Shown: positions 52,560 through 60,928 of the stretch, one piece after another
Layout of the letters: the number at the start of each line of letters is the position of its first letter
Position numbering within the stretch: position 1 is the stretch's first letter
Assembly: GCA_904395885.1 (NCBI GenBank)
Contig: CAJFOF010000019.1
Coordinates: 1-64,000 of the forward strand
Length of the DNA stretch: 64,000 nt
Source of the DNA: an uncultured Lachnospiraceae bacterium
Lineage (GTDB): Bacteria; Bacillota; Clostridia; Lachnospirales; Lachnospiraceae
Direction: 5' to 3'
Translations under genes and position numbers: made by a program
Notes under the pieces: generated by a model
Databases searched by the model: none
Seen by the model: the letters and a program-made list of their open reading frames with translations, nothing else
Told to the model about the DNA's origin: nothing

Positions 52560-53444
52560 ATGAAATTGCAGTACAACTCAGTAGAAGAATTAGTCTACGC
52601 AGCCGAAAGCTGCAAAAAGAAAATTTCAGAGATTGTATTAGAGGAACAGGCTCAAACAACAGAACAGCCTCAGGAACGCCTCTTTTCCGATATGAAAAAG
52701 CGGTTCCATGTCATGAAACAATCCGTCAAGGAGGGCATGGCTCCCGACCTGCGCTCTTCCAGCGGCCTTTCCGGCGGTTCTGCCGCCAAAATGAAATCCG
52801 CAGTAGAACAGGGCCTAAATCATTTTGGATCTCTTTTCGGGAATGCCATGGCTATGGCTCTGGCAGTAGCTGAGTCAAATTCCTGTATGGGCCGGATCGT
52901 AGCCGCCCCTACTGCCGGATCCTGTGGCGTTCTTCCTGCCGCCCTGATATCCGTCATGGAGGACAAGAGCCTTCCGGAAGATGAAGTCGTAATGTCCATG
53001 TTCACCGCCTCCGCCATTGGCATGGTCATTGCAAAAAATGCCAGCATTGCCGGAGCAGAAGGCGGCTGTCAGGCCGAAGTTGGTACGGCGTCTGCTATGG
53101 CTGCCGGCGCTTTAACGGAGTTATTAGGCGGAACGCCGTCCATGGTCTGCCATAGCTGCGCCATCGCCTTAAAAAACATTCTGGGGCTGGTCTGTGATCC
53201 AGTGGCCGGCCTGGTAGAAGTTCCCTGCGTCAAACGAAACGCTATGGGAGTGGCCAATGCTTTTACTGCCTGCGAACTGGCCTGTGCCGGAATTACCAGC
53301 GTTATACCTACCGAAGAGGTCATTCAGGCCATGAATCAGATCGGAAAAGAGATGAACAGTTCTTTAAAGGAAACTGCGGAAGGCGGTCTGGCCGCCACCC
53401 CGACCGGCTGCAGGCTGTGCCAAGAAATTTTTGGCCGGCCCTAA
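52560..53444 (+). CDS. sdaAA: L-serine dehydratase, iron-sulfur type, alpha subunit
   Basis: A 294-residue alpha subunit with catalytic and cluster-binding region. It has SSGLSGGSAAKM, APTAGSCGVLPA, EGGCQAEVGTASAMAAGAL and EVPCVKRNAMGVANAF (cluster Cys residues). AGGAGA precedes the ATG. Its partner sdaAB is 5.4 kb upstream across the importer genes. The stop codon lies in the loop of a GC-rich hairpin. Confidence 0.95.
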   Translation: MKLQYNSVEELVYAAESCKKKISEIVLEEQAQTTEQPQERLFSDMKKRFHVMKQSVKEGMAPDLRSSSGLSGGSAAKMKSAVEQGLNHFGSLFGNAMAMALAVAESNSCMGRIVAAPTAGSCGVLPAALISVMEDKSLPEDEVVMSMFTASAIGMVIAKNASIAGAEGGCQAEVGTASAMAAGALTELLGGTPSMVCHSCAIALKNILGLVCDPVAGLVEVPCVKRNAMGVANAFTACELACAGITSVIPTEEVIQAMNQIGKEMNSSLKETAEGGLAATPTGCRLCQEIFGRP

Positions 53445-53459
53445 ACAGGCCGGCCAAAA
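53428..53459. other. GC-rich inverted repeat containing the sdaAA stop codon
   Basis: TTTTGGCCGGCC and GGCCGGCCAAAA are perfect inverted copies around CTAAACA. T residues precede and A residues follow the stem on both strands, opposite to a normal terminator, though it sits between convergent genes. Confidence 0.6.
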
Positions 53460-53461
53460 TC

Positions 53462-53950
53462 CTAATTTACATTTTTAATCAATTCCGCCATATTCAAAGC
53501 TTCATCGGCAGGCACCATCTGGGCCGTTACCTTTACACCCTTATCAATCAGATAAGTGAAATTCTCCAGATCCTCTTCCGTAACGTTGACGGCTTTTTTC
53601 AGCATCTTTGTATTCGTCTTGCCACCCATATTGCCGACATTTACGCTTTCCATATGAAAGCCTTTATCATAAATATCCCGAATCGTTTTGGGGCTTTTCG
53701 CTACGATAAATACCTTTTCTCCCTCGTATTTTCCAGCGCAAAGATTGGCCGCTGCTCTTTCAGCCGTAAGGATGGACAATTTGCACTGCTTGGGGCAGGC
53801 CAGCTTCAAAGCCTCTTTATTGACAGTATCTTTTACCACCAGATCATCTACTACCATAATCCGGGTAGCTTTGGTCGTCAGACTCCACACCGTCGCCACC
53901 TGACCATGAATCAGCCGGTCATCAATTCTCACATTAACAATTTCCTGCAT
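53462..53950 (-). CDS. PTS mannose/fructose/sorbose family EIIB
   Basis: A 162-residue EIIB subunit that passes phosphate to the incoming sugar. The phosphorylated His is in RIDDRLIHGQVATVW near residue 15. The frame is complete. It is the last gene of the sulfatase-PTS operon, separated from the IIA, IIC and IID genes by a sulfatase and DUF3604 gene, an unusual order. Confidence 0.93.
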   Translation of the reverse strand: MQEIVNVRIDDRLIHGQVATVWSLTTKATRIMVVDDLVVKDTVNKEALKLACPKQCKLSILTAERAAANLCAGKYEGEKVFIVAKSPKTIRDIYDKGFHMESVNVGNMGGKTNTKMLKKAVNVTEEDLENFTYLIDKGVKVTAQMVPADEALNMAELIKNVN

Positions 53951-53976
53951 TCTTTTATTCTCCTTTCCCTGTTGGA

Positions 53977-55515
53977 CTATTTCTTTACTTTGACAAAAAC
54001 AGGAGATGTCCAGGCGGCATCGCCGTTCTTCTGCCAGATTCTCAGTCGGACATTGCAGTCTTTCTCAAATCTCATCTTCTTTTGGTAAGTAAGATCGTAA
54101 GAGCTTTCCGGATACGCCTTGTTCACCCGGATCTTATAGGCATTGTGCCACCAGGGATCATCCCGGTAATGCTCCAGGTCTCCCCAGGTCTTTTTGGTCA
54201 GCTCCTTCACTTCGTCCCAGAGAGCATACACTTTTGAAGTGTACAGCATATCTCTGACTTTCATAGGATATTCTTTTCCGTCGATAAACAGCCGAACCGT
54301 GCTGTCAGCATCAGCTTCAATCTCAAAAATAAAGCCTTCTGTTGTCACATTGCTCGGTCCCATCCACTTTCCTGTCGCTGTAGACTGGTACGTTGTCACA
54401 TTAAATTCACAGCTCTTATCATCCTGTTTTACAATTTCCTGTCCGAAATTGTTCCAGCATTTTTCTACACTGAGAAGTTTCCCTTCTGTCTCCAGCCGTC
54501 CGGTCCATTCCTTCAGCCACTGATCTTTATAGACCCTGGTATCCGGTCCCCAGCCCAGTTCCAGCCGGAATTTAAAGTGAATCGTTCCCTCCGGCCGCTC
54601 TCTCTCCCAAGTTCCGGAATGAACGACCATTTCCTCAAGCACATTGTCCTTTACAATCTCAATCCGGTCTACCGCTCCGGTACCCTTCACATGGAAAGTC
54701 AGCTCCTCTTCTCCGTCCGTCTCCAGAACGCCTCCCATAACAGCGTCCCCGATTGCGTAATCCACTTCAATACGGCTCTGTGAAACTCCATATGTCCGGC
54801 GATTTACGAAGGCATCCCAGATTGCCTCTTTTGTTGCATCCTCTGCCAGGACGCACATGCTGCCATGTTCAAAAACTCCGGGTACACTGTGGTTATCGCC
54901 AGCCGCTATAACACCTACATGCCAGCCCTTTTCCAGTCCCCGCTCATAGGTTGTCTCTCCCGTTCTCGGCCCCATATGGACGTGACGGTTCATTGCCATA
55001 GGGCCGTCATCGTTCTCGCTACATCCATGGCTGGAATAAATTTCTGCAAAAGGAGAAAACTTCTCATTGTGGGTATCCCAATTCTTGCCTCTGGACCCTG
55101 GCTGGTAGGCAAGATGGTGGGGAATGCCGATTACGTCCTGACCTTCATAGTCCTTTACCAGCTCCTGGTAACGCATGGGATGACGCTGCTCCCCGTCATT
55201 CTTCAAAAAGAACACATTGTGGTCGCCATCCAGTCCTGCGCCCTGCCATTCATATCCCATAAACATCGGAAAGCCTTCTTCTTTTGCTCTTTCCGCCAGC
55301 GCTCTGACCTGCTCCCAGTCCTTTGCGATGGTCTCATCGTCGTAGCGATCCTCTACCTTTATGCCAAATTCCGTAGGCCTCATATAAAATGGATAATAGG
55401 CAATCGGCCAAAAATCCATGGTCTTCTTTATCTGTTCATACCACATATCCAGCCCTTCCATCTGGTCATGATGGATGTTGCTGTGCATATCTGTCCAAAG
55501 TTTTTTATATTTCAT
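53977..55515 (-). CDS. DUF3604/PHP-like protein of unknown function
   Basis: A 512-residue protein with no signal peptide. The N-terminal half resembles the PHP-like fold of DUF3604 proteins: WTDMHSNIHHD, FMGYEWQG, GIPHHLAYQPG, EIYSSHGCSE and VIAAGDNHS are clustered His/Asp motifs suitable for binding metals. The C-terminal half (about residues 270-512) is beta-rich. I do not know its reaction. DUF3604 genes often stand near sulfatase genes in other bacteria. Here it is co-transcribed with two sulfatases and a PTS, so it likely acts on the imported sulfated sugar. Confidence 0.78.
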   Translation of the reverse strand: MKYKKLWTDMHSNIHHDQMEGLDMWYEQIKKTMDFWPIAYYPFYMRPTEFGIKVEDRYDDETIAKDWEQVRALAERAKEEGFPMFMGYEWQGAGLDGDHNVFFLKNDGEQRHPMRYQELVKDYEGQDVIGIPHHLAYQPGSRGKNWDTHNEKFSPFAEIYSSHGCSENDDGPMAMNRHVHMGPRTGETTYERGLEKGWHVGVIAAGDNHSVPGVFEHGSMCVLAEDATKEAIWDAFVNRRTYGVSQSRIEVDYAIGDAVMGGVLETDGEEELTFHVKGTGAVDRIEIVKDNVLEEMVVHSGTWERERPEGTIHFKFRLELGWGPDTRVYKDQWLKEWTGRLETEGKLLSVEKCWNNFGQEIVKQDDKSCEFNVTTYQSTATGKWMGPSNVTTEGFIFEIEADADSTVRLFIDGKEYPMKVRDMLYTSKVYALWDEVKELTKKTWGDLEHYRDDPWWHNAYKIRVNKAYPESSYDLTYQKKMRFEKDCNVRLRIWQKNGDAAWTSPVFVKVKK

Positions 55516-55584
55516 GGTACTCTCCTTATTCGTTTCAATTTAGGCAGAACTCAGCATCCGCTTTCAGCCCTGCATCCTGCTCCT

Positions 55585-57024
55585 TTATTCCGCAGGCTTT
55601 TTCCGGGCTGCTTCCGGTGCAATCATAACAGCCGGCTCCTTCGGATGCTTTGCTTTTCCCCAAGCTTTTAACCGCTGGTGCCGGAGACGCTGCGCTCTCT
55701 CCCTGGCCAAGCAATCTGCAGCTTCCCTCTCTGTCATAAAATATTCCATGGCACTCCGAACCACCTCCGGTTGTTCCGCTGAAAGATCCATCTTCTCTTC
55801 AGGATCATCCAGAAGGTGAAAGACGCGAACCTGCTCTCCTATCCGCACCACTTTATAGGGATAACAGATAACAGCCTCCGCCATCACCAGGGCGCCTTTG
55901 TGCTCTAAAATCTGCTGAATCCGGACAGGTTTTCCCTCTGCGCCAAAGACTTCGGGAAACAAATCTTCTTTTTCCTCATCTGAGGCTGCAAGGTCCATAA
56001 TTCCCTTGGAAATATCCAGAAGACTCAAAGGAGCTTCCATTCTCCCCGAACCGCTTGAACATCCGCTTCCCGCTGCGATAAAAGGAACCCGGACCGCATC
56101 TTCATAGAGAGTCTGTTTTCCAAAGATCTTTCTTTTTCCCAGCTGCTCTCCGTGATCCGAGGTATAAAGAAAAGCGTATTGCCTGCCAGCCCTCTGTTCC
56201 ATGCCGCAGAACACATCATACAATTGTCCCACATAGCCATCCAGAGTCTCTACCAATCCACAGTAGGCAGCCCTGCAGTTCAAGGCTTTCTCTTCCGTGC
56301 ATGACTGGAGATAGTCAGCATATTCTGGCAGTGCCGCAAGGCCAAGGCCCTCTCTCCACTTCTCCTTGTCTCCGTCCTCTTTTTCCAGCCGTTCCTTATA
56401 TTTCCGGTACAGTTCAGGACTGCAGGTAAATGGAAAATGCGGGCCGTAAAACCCTATTATCAAAAATACCGGTTCCCGGCTTTCCCCTCTCTCTCGCTCT
56501 TGTCTCAGGCCCTCCAGATATTCCAGAGCCGTCTTTAGAACCTGTTCATCGTAGGCCATTACAGGAGAATATCCTCCCCCTACCGCTTCCAGACAGTGCT
56601 TTCGGTTAGTGGTCCCGGCAAAAGCTCCAAAATCGGTTCGGCTCTTTCCGCCCGTTCCCCAGTACTGAGAGGTAATATCTCCCGCCAGCCGTACATCAAA
56701 ACCGTGGTTTTGGTCGTCGCCTTTAAAATGCATCCTACCGATCAATGCCGTCTGATATCCCATAGCTCCCAGATCATGGGCAATGGTAGGCATATCTATG
56801 GGAAGGGTGGTGTCATTATTGAATATTCCCAGCTCCGAGGGGAGCAGTCCGGAGAGAAAAGACATGCGGGAGGGAACACACAGAGGCGCATTGCAATAAC
56901 ACCGCTCCCAAAGCCATCCCTCTCCGGCGATTCTCTCCATATTCGGTGTATCCACCGCCGAACCTGCGAATCCGGTATAGGCCCAGCTATGCTGATCCGA
57001 CATCACCAACAGGATATCTCTCAT
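55585..57024 (-). CDS. Cytoplasmic sulfatase, Cys type (second in operon)
   Basis: A 479-residue family S1 sulfatase. The metal-binding N-terminus reads ILLVMSDQHS, and CVPSRMSFLSG holds the Cys converted to formylglycine. HFKGDDQNHGFD and YTSDHGEQLGKRKIFGK are further active-site blocks. There is no signal peptide, so it acts on imported substrate. The start at 57024 is set by GGAGGG 7 bases upstream; an in-frame codon at 57048 is before that site. Cys-type sulfatases in anaerobes need an anSME radical-SAM activator, and none is in the window. Confidence 0.92.
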   Translation of the reverse strand: MRDILLVMSDQHSWAYTGFAGSAVDTPNMERIAGEGWLWERCYCNAPLCVPSRMSFLSGLLPSELGIFNNDTTLPIDMPTIAHDLGAMGYQTALIGRMHFKGDDQNHGFDVRLAGDITSQYWGTGGKSRTDFGAFAGTTNRKHCLEAVGGGYSPVMAYDEQVLKTALEYLEGLRQERERGESREPVFLIIGFYGPHFPFTCSPELYRKYKERLEKEDGDKEKWREGLGLAALPEYADYLQSCTEEKALNCRAAYCGLVETLDGYVGQLYDVFCGMEQRAGRQYAFLYTSDHGEQLGKRKIFGKQTLYEDAVRVPFIAAGSGCSSGSGRMEAPLSLLDISKGIMDLAASDEEKEDLFPEVFGAEGKPVRIQQILEHKGALVMAEAVICYPYKVVRIGEQVRVFHLLDDPEEKMDLSAEQPEVVRSAMEYFMTEREAADCLARERAQRLRHQRLKAWGKAKHPKEPAVMIAPEAARKKPAE

Positions 57025-57145
57025 TGCACGTCCCTCCTTGCCTGTCAAATATCAGTGCAGCCGGACAAATCACCTCGCCGCCTGCACTGACTGATACTAT
57101 TTGCAAAAACCAGGACGCCTCATACGCCCAGGCTTTCCTAATCTA

Positions 57146-57982
57146 TTACATAATTCCCAGAGCTACCATAACCGCCGAAAATACAACGATTGCCAGAATG
57201 ATTTTTGTAGCTGACCATTTCTTTTTGTCTAACAGATACCAAACTACCAGAGTCAGGATCAAAGGCAGAACGCCCGGCATGATCTTATCAAAAATCTGCT
57301 CCTGGAGTCCAATCACCATATCGCCGCTTACAAACTGGTACGTGATTTTTGCGCTTACTGTGGTGGAAGCCACGCCGCCGATTACGATCAGGCCCATCAT
57401 GGTAAGGCCGGTGGTAATCTTATCAGCCAGGGATTTATTTTTAAAGAACAGGTTGGCAGCATCAATACCCATTGAATACCCTTTGTGGAAAAGATACCAC
57501 TGCATCGCCACGATCGTAACCAGCCATACCACGCAGAAGAAAAGAGGTCCTATCGGGTTTCCGTCATTCATACACATGCTCATGGCAATACTCAAAAGAA
57601 TCGGGCTGTAAGTACCAACAACCATAGAATCTCCGATTCCTGCAAACGGCCCCATCAGAGCGTTCTTGGTATTAACGATCAGCTCTTCGCTGACATCTTC
57701 CCCTTTTGCCCTTGCCTCTTCCATAGCAATGGTAATACCAGGAATCAAAGCGCCGAGCTGCGGTTCTGTGTTATAGTACTGCATGTGGCGCTGCAAGGCA
57801 CGCTTGTATTCCTCAGGGTTATCTTTATAAAGCTTTTTCAGGATCGGCTCTATTACGTGGCAGAATGCCAGACCCATCATACGTTCAAAGTTCTGTGTTG
57901 CCTGAGCAAAAAATATGTACGACCAAGCCGCTTTGTCAATATCTTTTTTCGTCAACAGGCTGTTTTCATTCTTATTCTTCAT
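57146..57982 (-). CDS. PTS mannose/fructose/sorbose family EIID
   Basis: A 278-residue membrane subunit. It has AWSYIFFAQATQNFERMMGLAFCHVIEP and the GPFAGIGDSMVVGTYSPIL block of EIID, with several C-terminal transmembrane segments. The start is the ATG at 57982, 9 bases after GAGGAGG; it overlaps the EIIC gene by 11 bases. Confidence 0.94.
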   Translation of the reverse strand: MKNKNENSLLTKKDIDKAAWSYIFFAQATQNFERMMGLAFCHVIEPILKKLYKDNPEEYKRALQRHMQYYNTEPQLGALIPGITIAMEEARAKGEDVSEELIVNTKNALMGPFAGIGDSMVVGTYSPILLSIAMSMCMNDGNPIGPLFFCVVWLVTIVAMQWYLFHKGYSMGIDAANLFFKNKSLADKITTGLTMMGLIVIGGVASTTVSAKITYQFVSGDMVIGLQEQIFDKIMPGVLPLILTLVVWYLLDKKKWSATKIILAIVVFSAVMVALGIM

Positions 57983-58784
57983 AGCAGTCATCCTCCTCTT
58001 CTGCGCTGGCGCTAACTACAGGCGCAGCAACAACTTTGGTTTCTCCCTGTGCCATAACAAATACCAGGGCAACAGCAGTAGCGAAAACTGCAAGAGCAGT
58101 TACTGACATACTGGTGGCGCCGATCATAACCCATCCCAACAGGAACAGAACAATCATCCACTGTTTTGCCAGAGACTGTTTTAACAACATTGCAAAACCT
58201 AATGCCGGGAGAAGTTTACCAGCCACTTCAAAGAAGTGAAGAACGATTTCAGGCATACTGTTGATCAGGAATTCTGCCAGAGGAGTACCCAGATAGCAGA
58301 TCAGCATAGCTGAACCAGCCCGAAGGATAAAACTGGGAACTGCAGCCAGATAAGTTGCCTTGTGGATTCCTGCACCATCGCCCTTAGCAGCGGCTTTATC
58401 GCCCATGTGTGCGAAGTATGCATTGATCGTCATAATAAAGTTAAATAAGCCCAGGCCCAGCATGCTCAGAGGAACTGCCAGAGCAACCGCCTGCTCTCCG
58501 GTACCGCCTGCAGCCAATGCCAGCGGAATACCGATATATGCTGCCCAGTTTACATCGGCCGGCATAGCTCCACCAGGAGTGATCTGACCGATAAACAGAG
58601 CCTGAACCATAGCACCGGCGATAACACCGTTTCTTACATCCCCTAAAATGATACCAACAATCAAACCTGCTACCAACGGACGGCCGATCATGTTCCATCC
58701 TCCGGTTACACCGAAGAACCACGGCGTACGCTTACTTCCCAGGTAAGCAAACAGACCAATCAGTATTGCTTGAAATAAAGTCAT
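57972..58784 (-). CDS. PTS mannose/fructose/sorbose family EIIC
   Basis: A 270-residue membrane subunit with about seven to eight hydrophobic segments. It has LVAGLIVGIILGDVRNGVIAGAMVQALFIGQITPGGAMPAD, typical of EIIC of this family. The ATG at 58784 lies 8 bases after GGAGG; an in-frame TTG 15 bases earlier overlaps that site. Confidence 0.94.
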   Translation of the reverse strand: MTLFQAILIGLFAYLGSKRTPWFFGVTGGWNMIGRPLVAGLIVGIILGDVRNGVIAGAMVQALFIGQITPGGAMPADVNWAAYIGIPLALAAGGTGEQAVALAVPLSMLGLGLFNFIMTINAYFAHMGDKAAAKGDGAGIHKATYLAAVPSFILRAGSAMLICYLGTPLAEFLINSMPEIVLHFFEVAGKLLPALGFAMLLKQSLAKQWMIVLFLLGWVMIGATSMSVTALAVFATAVALVFVMAQGETKVVAAPVVSASAEEEDDCYEE

Positions 58785-58818
58785 ACCTATTTCCTCCAAT
58801 CTTTACACATAACCTTTT

Positions 58819-59247
58819 TTATTCTTCTTCACACTCGTCATCCCCATCCGGGACGCCTGCATACCGGATCATGGCATTTTTGCCCGCTTCCAGAGCGCTT
58901 TCTGCCAGTGTCTCCGCACTTTCCTGAAACTTGCTGGACATAAAAGCTTCAATGACAGCCGGAAGGTTCGCTCCTCCAATCACCTCAATCGGTTCTTGCC
59001 GGCTCAGCTTCAAGCGGAGAGACACATTAAAGGGAGAGCCTCCCGTCAGATCCGCAAAGATTACGATTCCATCGCATCCCGCAAGCCGTTCAAGGGCCGC
59101 CGTCAGCTTTTCCGTCAAGGTATCCACAGAATCTTCAGGCGTAAAATCCACTGCCTCGTAATTCTCCGGCTCTCCTGCCAGAAGCCTCAGACCGCTGGTG
59201 ATTCCCGTTGCAAAGCTCCCATGACCGGTTACAATCATTCCAACCAT
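58819..59247 (-). CDS. PTS mannose/fructose/sorbose family EIIA
   Basis: A 142-residue EIIA that takes phosphate from HPr. The active His is in VTGHGSFATG (residue 9), followed by FADLTGGSPFNVSLRL. The C-terminus is acidic (DGDDECEEE). Confidence 0.93.
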   Translation of the reverse strand: MVGMIVTGHGSFATGITSGLRLLAGEPENYEAVDFTPEDSVDTLTEKLTAALERLAGCDGIVIFADLTGGSPFNVSLRLKLSRQEPIEVIGGANLPAVIEAFMSSKFQESAETLAESALEAGKNAMIRYAGVPDGDDECEEE

Positions 59248-59321
59248 CTTTTTCTCCTTTCTCCTGCTTAGTGATATTTATCCCACACATTCCGGTTCTC
59301 CGCCCAGAATGTCAATGGCAT

Positions 59322-60683
59322 TTATTTCCCCAGGCTTTCATAATCCTCAGGGTTTTTAGAACTGGCTTTGTCGCATTCTCTGCGGTTAACCTTCCACTCC
59401 GGCTGGATCTGAATCTTGCCCTTCAGCAGCGGGTCATTGGTCCTCTCCTGAATTTTTTCCAGGCGGCCTGCCAGCTCATTCCTGATCTCTTCGTATTCCT
59501 TCAGTTCTGCCAGATTGCACCGTTCCCCAGGATCATAGACCAGGTCGTACAAAGCTTCTTCATACTTTGTCTGCTCATCCAGCCCTCTCTGAGAAAAGAA
59601 ATCTTTAGAAGGCGATTCATCAATATTAGACCGGTTGATCTTCAGCCATTCCTTATCATAGTAACGAATATATTTATACCGCTTTGTCCGAACGCACCGG
59701 ATCGGCTCATAGGAAGTATGGAAGTTAACCTCTGCAAAAATCTCTTCTCTGACCTCGTCTTTCTCTCCTTTTAATAAAGGCGCCAGAGATTCACCTTCCA
59801 GCCACTCCGGTTTCTGGGTTCCAAGCAGATCGCAGAGCGTTGGGAACACATCTATGTGAGAGACAAGGCTGTCAAAGACTTTCCCATTCCCCTTACTACC
59901 CGGAATCCGCAGCATCAGATTGACACCGATTCCACTGTCAAAGAGCGTGCATTTTGCGAAGGGATTAGCCAATCCGTGATCCGTTGTAAATAGTACGATA
60001 GTATCTTCTAAAAGCCCTTCCTCCTCCATACAGGAGAGAACCTGACCAAAACAGGTATCCGCGCTCTTTACGCTCATCAAGTAGCCGGCGAAATCCGCTC
60101 TGGTCTCAGGGCTGTCAGGGATCGGGTACGGCGGTATTGCGTAGTCCGGATTAATGTCTTTGTCAATCTTGTCCGGAAACCTTCTGTGTGTGGCATACAT
60201 GCCATAAGATAGGAAAAACGGCTTTGTCCCGTCATATCTGCGAAGCCACTTGCAGACTTCCATCGCATTTTCCTTATCCCAGTCCACCAGATCTTCCTGA
60301 CGGAATCCTCCGTTGTCCCGGCTGATCTCTTCCTGGTAGCCGATGGCTTCAGCACCCTGCTTTAAGTCCAGATACCATCCCGCCTCGTGCTGAATACCGC
60401 ACAGCACAGTAGTATAACCGAGACGGTTGAAATACCGAACCATATGTTTCTCGTAATCCAGAGTGAAGCCTCTTTGAGACAGTCCCAGCATTCCGTTCTG
60501 ATGAGGATACGTCCCCGTCAAAAGTCCGGCCCGGCTTGGCGAGCAAGTGGGACCTGTGCAGTAAGCATTGCGAAACACTGCAGCATCCTTTGCGAATTCT
60601 TCCATGCAGGGTGTTGGCACTTTATAACCATAGGGACTCAAAATTCTGCCGGAATCATGAGTATGAATGTACAAAACATTCAC
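59322..60683 (-). CDS. Cytoplasmic sulfatase, Cys type, sulfamidase-like (first in operon)
   Basis: A 453-residue sulfatase starting at GTG 60683 behind GGGAGG. It has NVLYIHTHDSGRILSPYG, and CSPSRAGLLTGTYPHQNGMLGL holds the formylglycine Cys. LFTTDHG is the second metal block. The HQNGMLGL stretch is shared with N-sulfoglucosamine sulfohydrolases (SGSH), so an N-sulfated amino sugar is a plausible substrate. There is no signal peptide. It is the first gene after the operator-promoter region. Confidence 0.9.
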   Translation of the reverse strand: MNVLYIHTHDSGRILSPYGYKVPTPCMEEFAKDAAVFRNAYCTGPTCSPSRAGLLTGTYPHQNGMLGLSQRGFTLDYEKHMVRYFNRLGYTTVLCGIQHEAGWYLDLKQGAEAIGYQEEISRDNGGFRQEDLVDWDKENAMEVCKWLRRYDGTKPFFLSYGMYATHRRFPDKIDKDINPDYAIPPYPIPDSPETRADFAGYLMSVKSADTCFGQVLSCMEEEGLLEDTIVLFTTDHGLANPFAKCTLFDSGIGVNLMLRIPGSKGNGKVFDSLVSHIDVFPTLCDLLGTQKPEWLEGESLAPLLKGEKDEVREEIFAEVNFHTSYEPIRCVRTKRYKYIRYYDKEWLKINRSNIDESPSKDFFSQRGLDEQTKYEEALYDLVYDPGERCNLAELKEYEEIRNELAGRLEKIQERTNDPLLKGKIQIQPEWKVNRRECDKASSKNPEDYESLGK

Positions 60684-60738
60684 AATCTTCAGCCTCCCTT
60701 CTCCATTAATCTTGCCTATTTTTTCTTGCCATACGCTT

Positions 60739-60767
60739 AATATATATTATATTTGCATAAATGTCAA
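60739..60767 (-). promoter_or_regulatory. Promoter of the sulfatase-PTS operon
   Basis: On the minus strand a perfect TTGACA (60762-60767), 17 bases, TATATT (60739-60744). The -35 is covered by the palindrome at 60756-60777. Confidence 0.75.
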
Positions 60768-60777
60768 TACATTTATG
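60756..60777. promoter_or_regulatory. GntR operator 1
   Basis: Perfect inverted repeat CATAAATGT-CAAT-ACATTTATG over the operon -35, with core ATGTCAATACAT. Its position suggests repression by the adjacent GntR protein. Confidence 0.65.
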
Positions 60778-60843
60778 TCATTATTGGTATTATCATTATT
60801 CTTTTTATTTGTATTTATTTTATCATAATTATCTAATTTTTTG

Positions 60844-60872
60844 TTGTATTTTTTAAAAATTTAGGTTATAAT
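60844..60872 (+). promoter_or_regulatory. Promoter of the GntR regulator gene
   Basis: TTGTAT, 17-base spacer, perfect TATAAT (60867-60872). Confidence 0.65.
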
Positions 60873-60882
60873 GTAAATACAT
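60871..60882. promoter_or_regulatory. GntR operator 2
   Basis: ATGTAAATACAT, differing from the core of operator 1 at one base and overlapping the end of the gntR -10, which suggests autoregulation. Confidence 0.55.
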
Positions 60883-60903
60883 CACATGATTCCGTGCATA
60901 GAA

Positions 60904-60915
60904 ATGTAAATATAT
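60904..60915. promoter_or_regulatory. Possible GntR operator 3
   Basis: ATGTAAATATAT, one mismatch from operator 2, just before the Shine-Dalgarno site of the regulator gene. Confidence 0.4.
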
Positions 60916-60928
60916 TTTGAGGTGCTAT

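Noticed and set aside
54865..55671. A 268-codon plus-strand ORF opposite the DUF3604 gene
   Set aside because: No start signal and no recognisable domain; the opposite strand carries conserved metal motifs and an operon structure.
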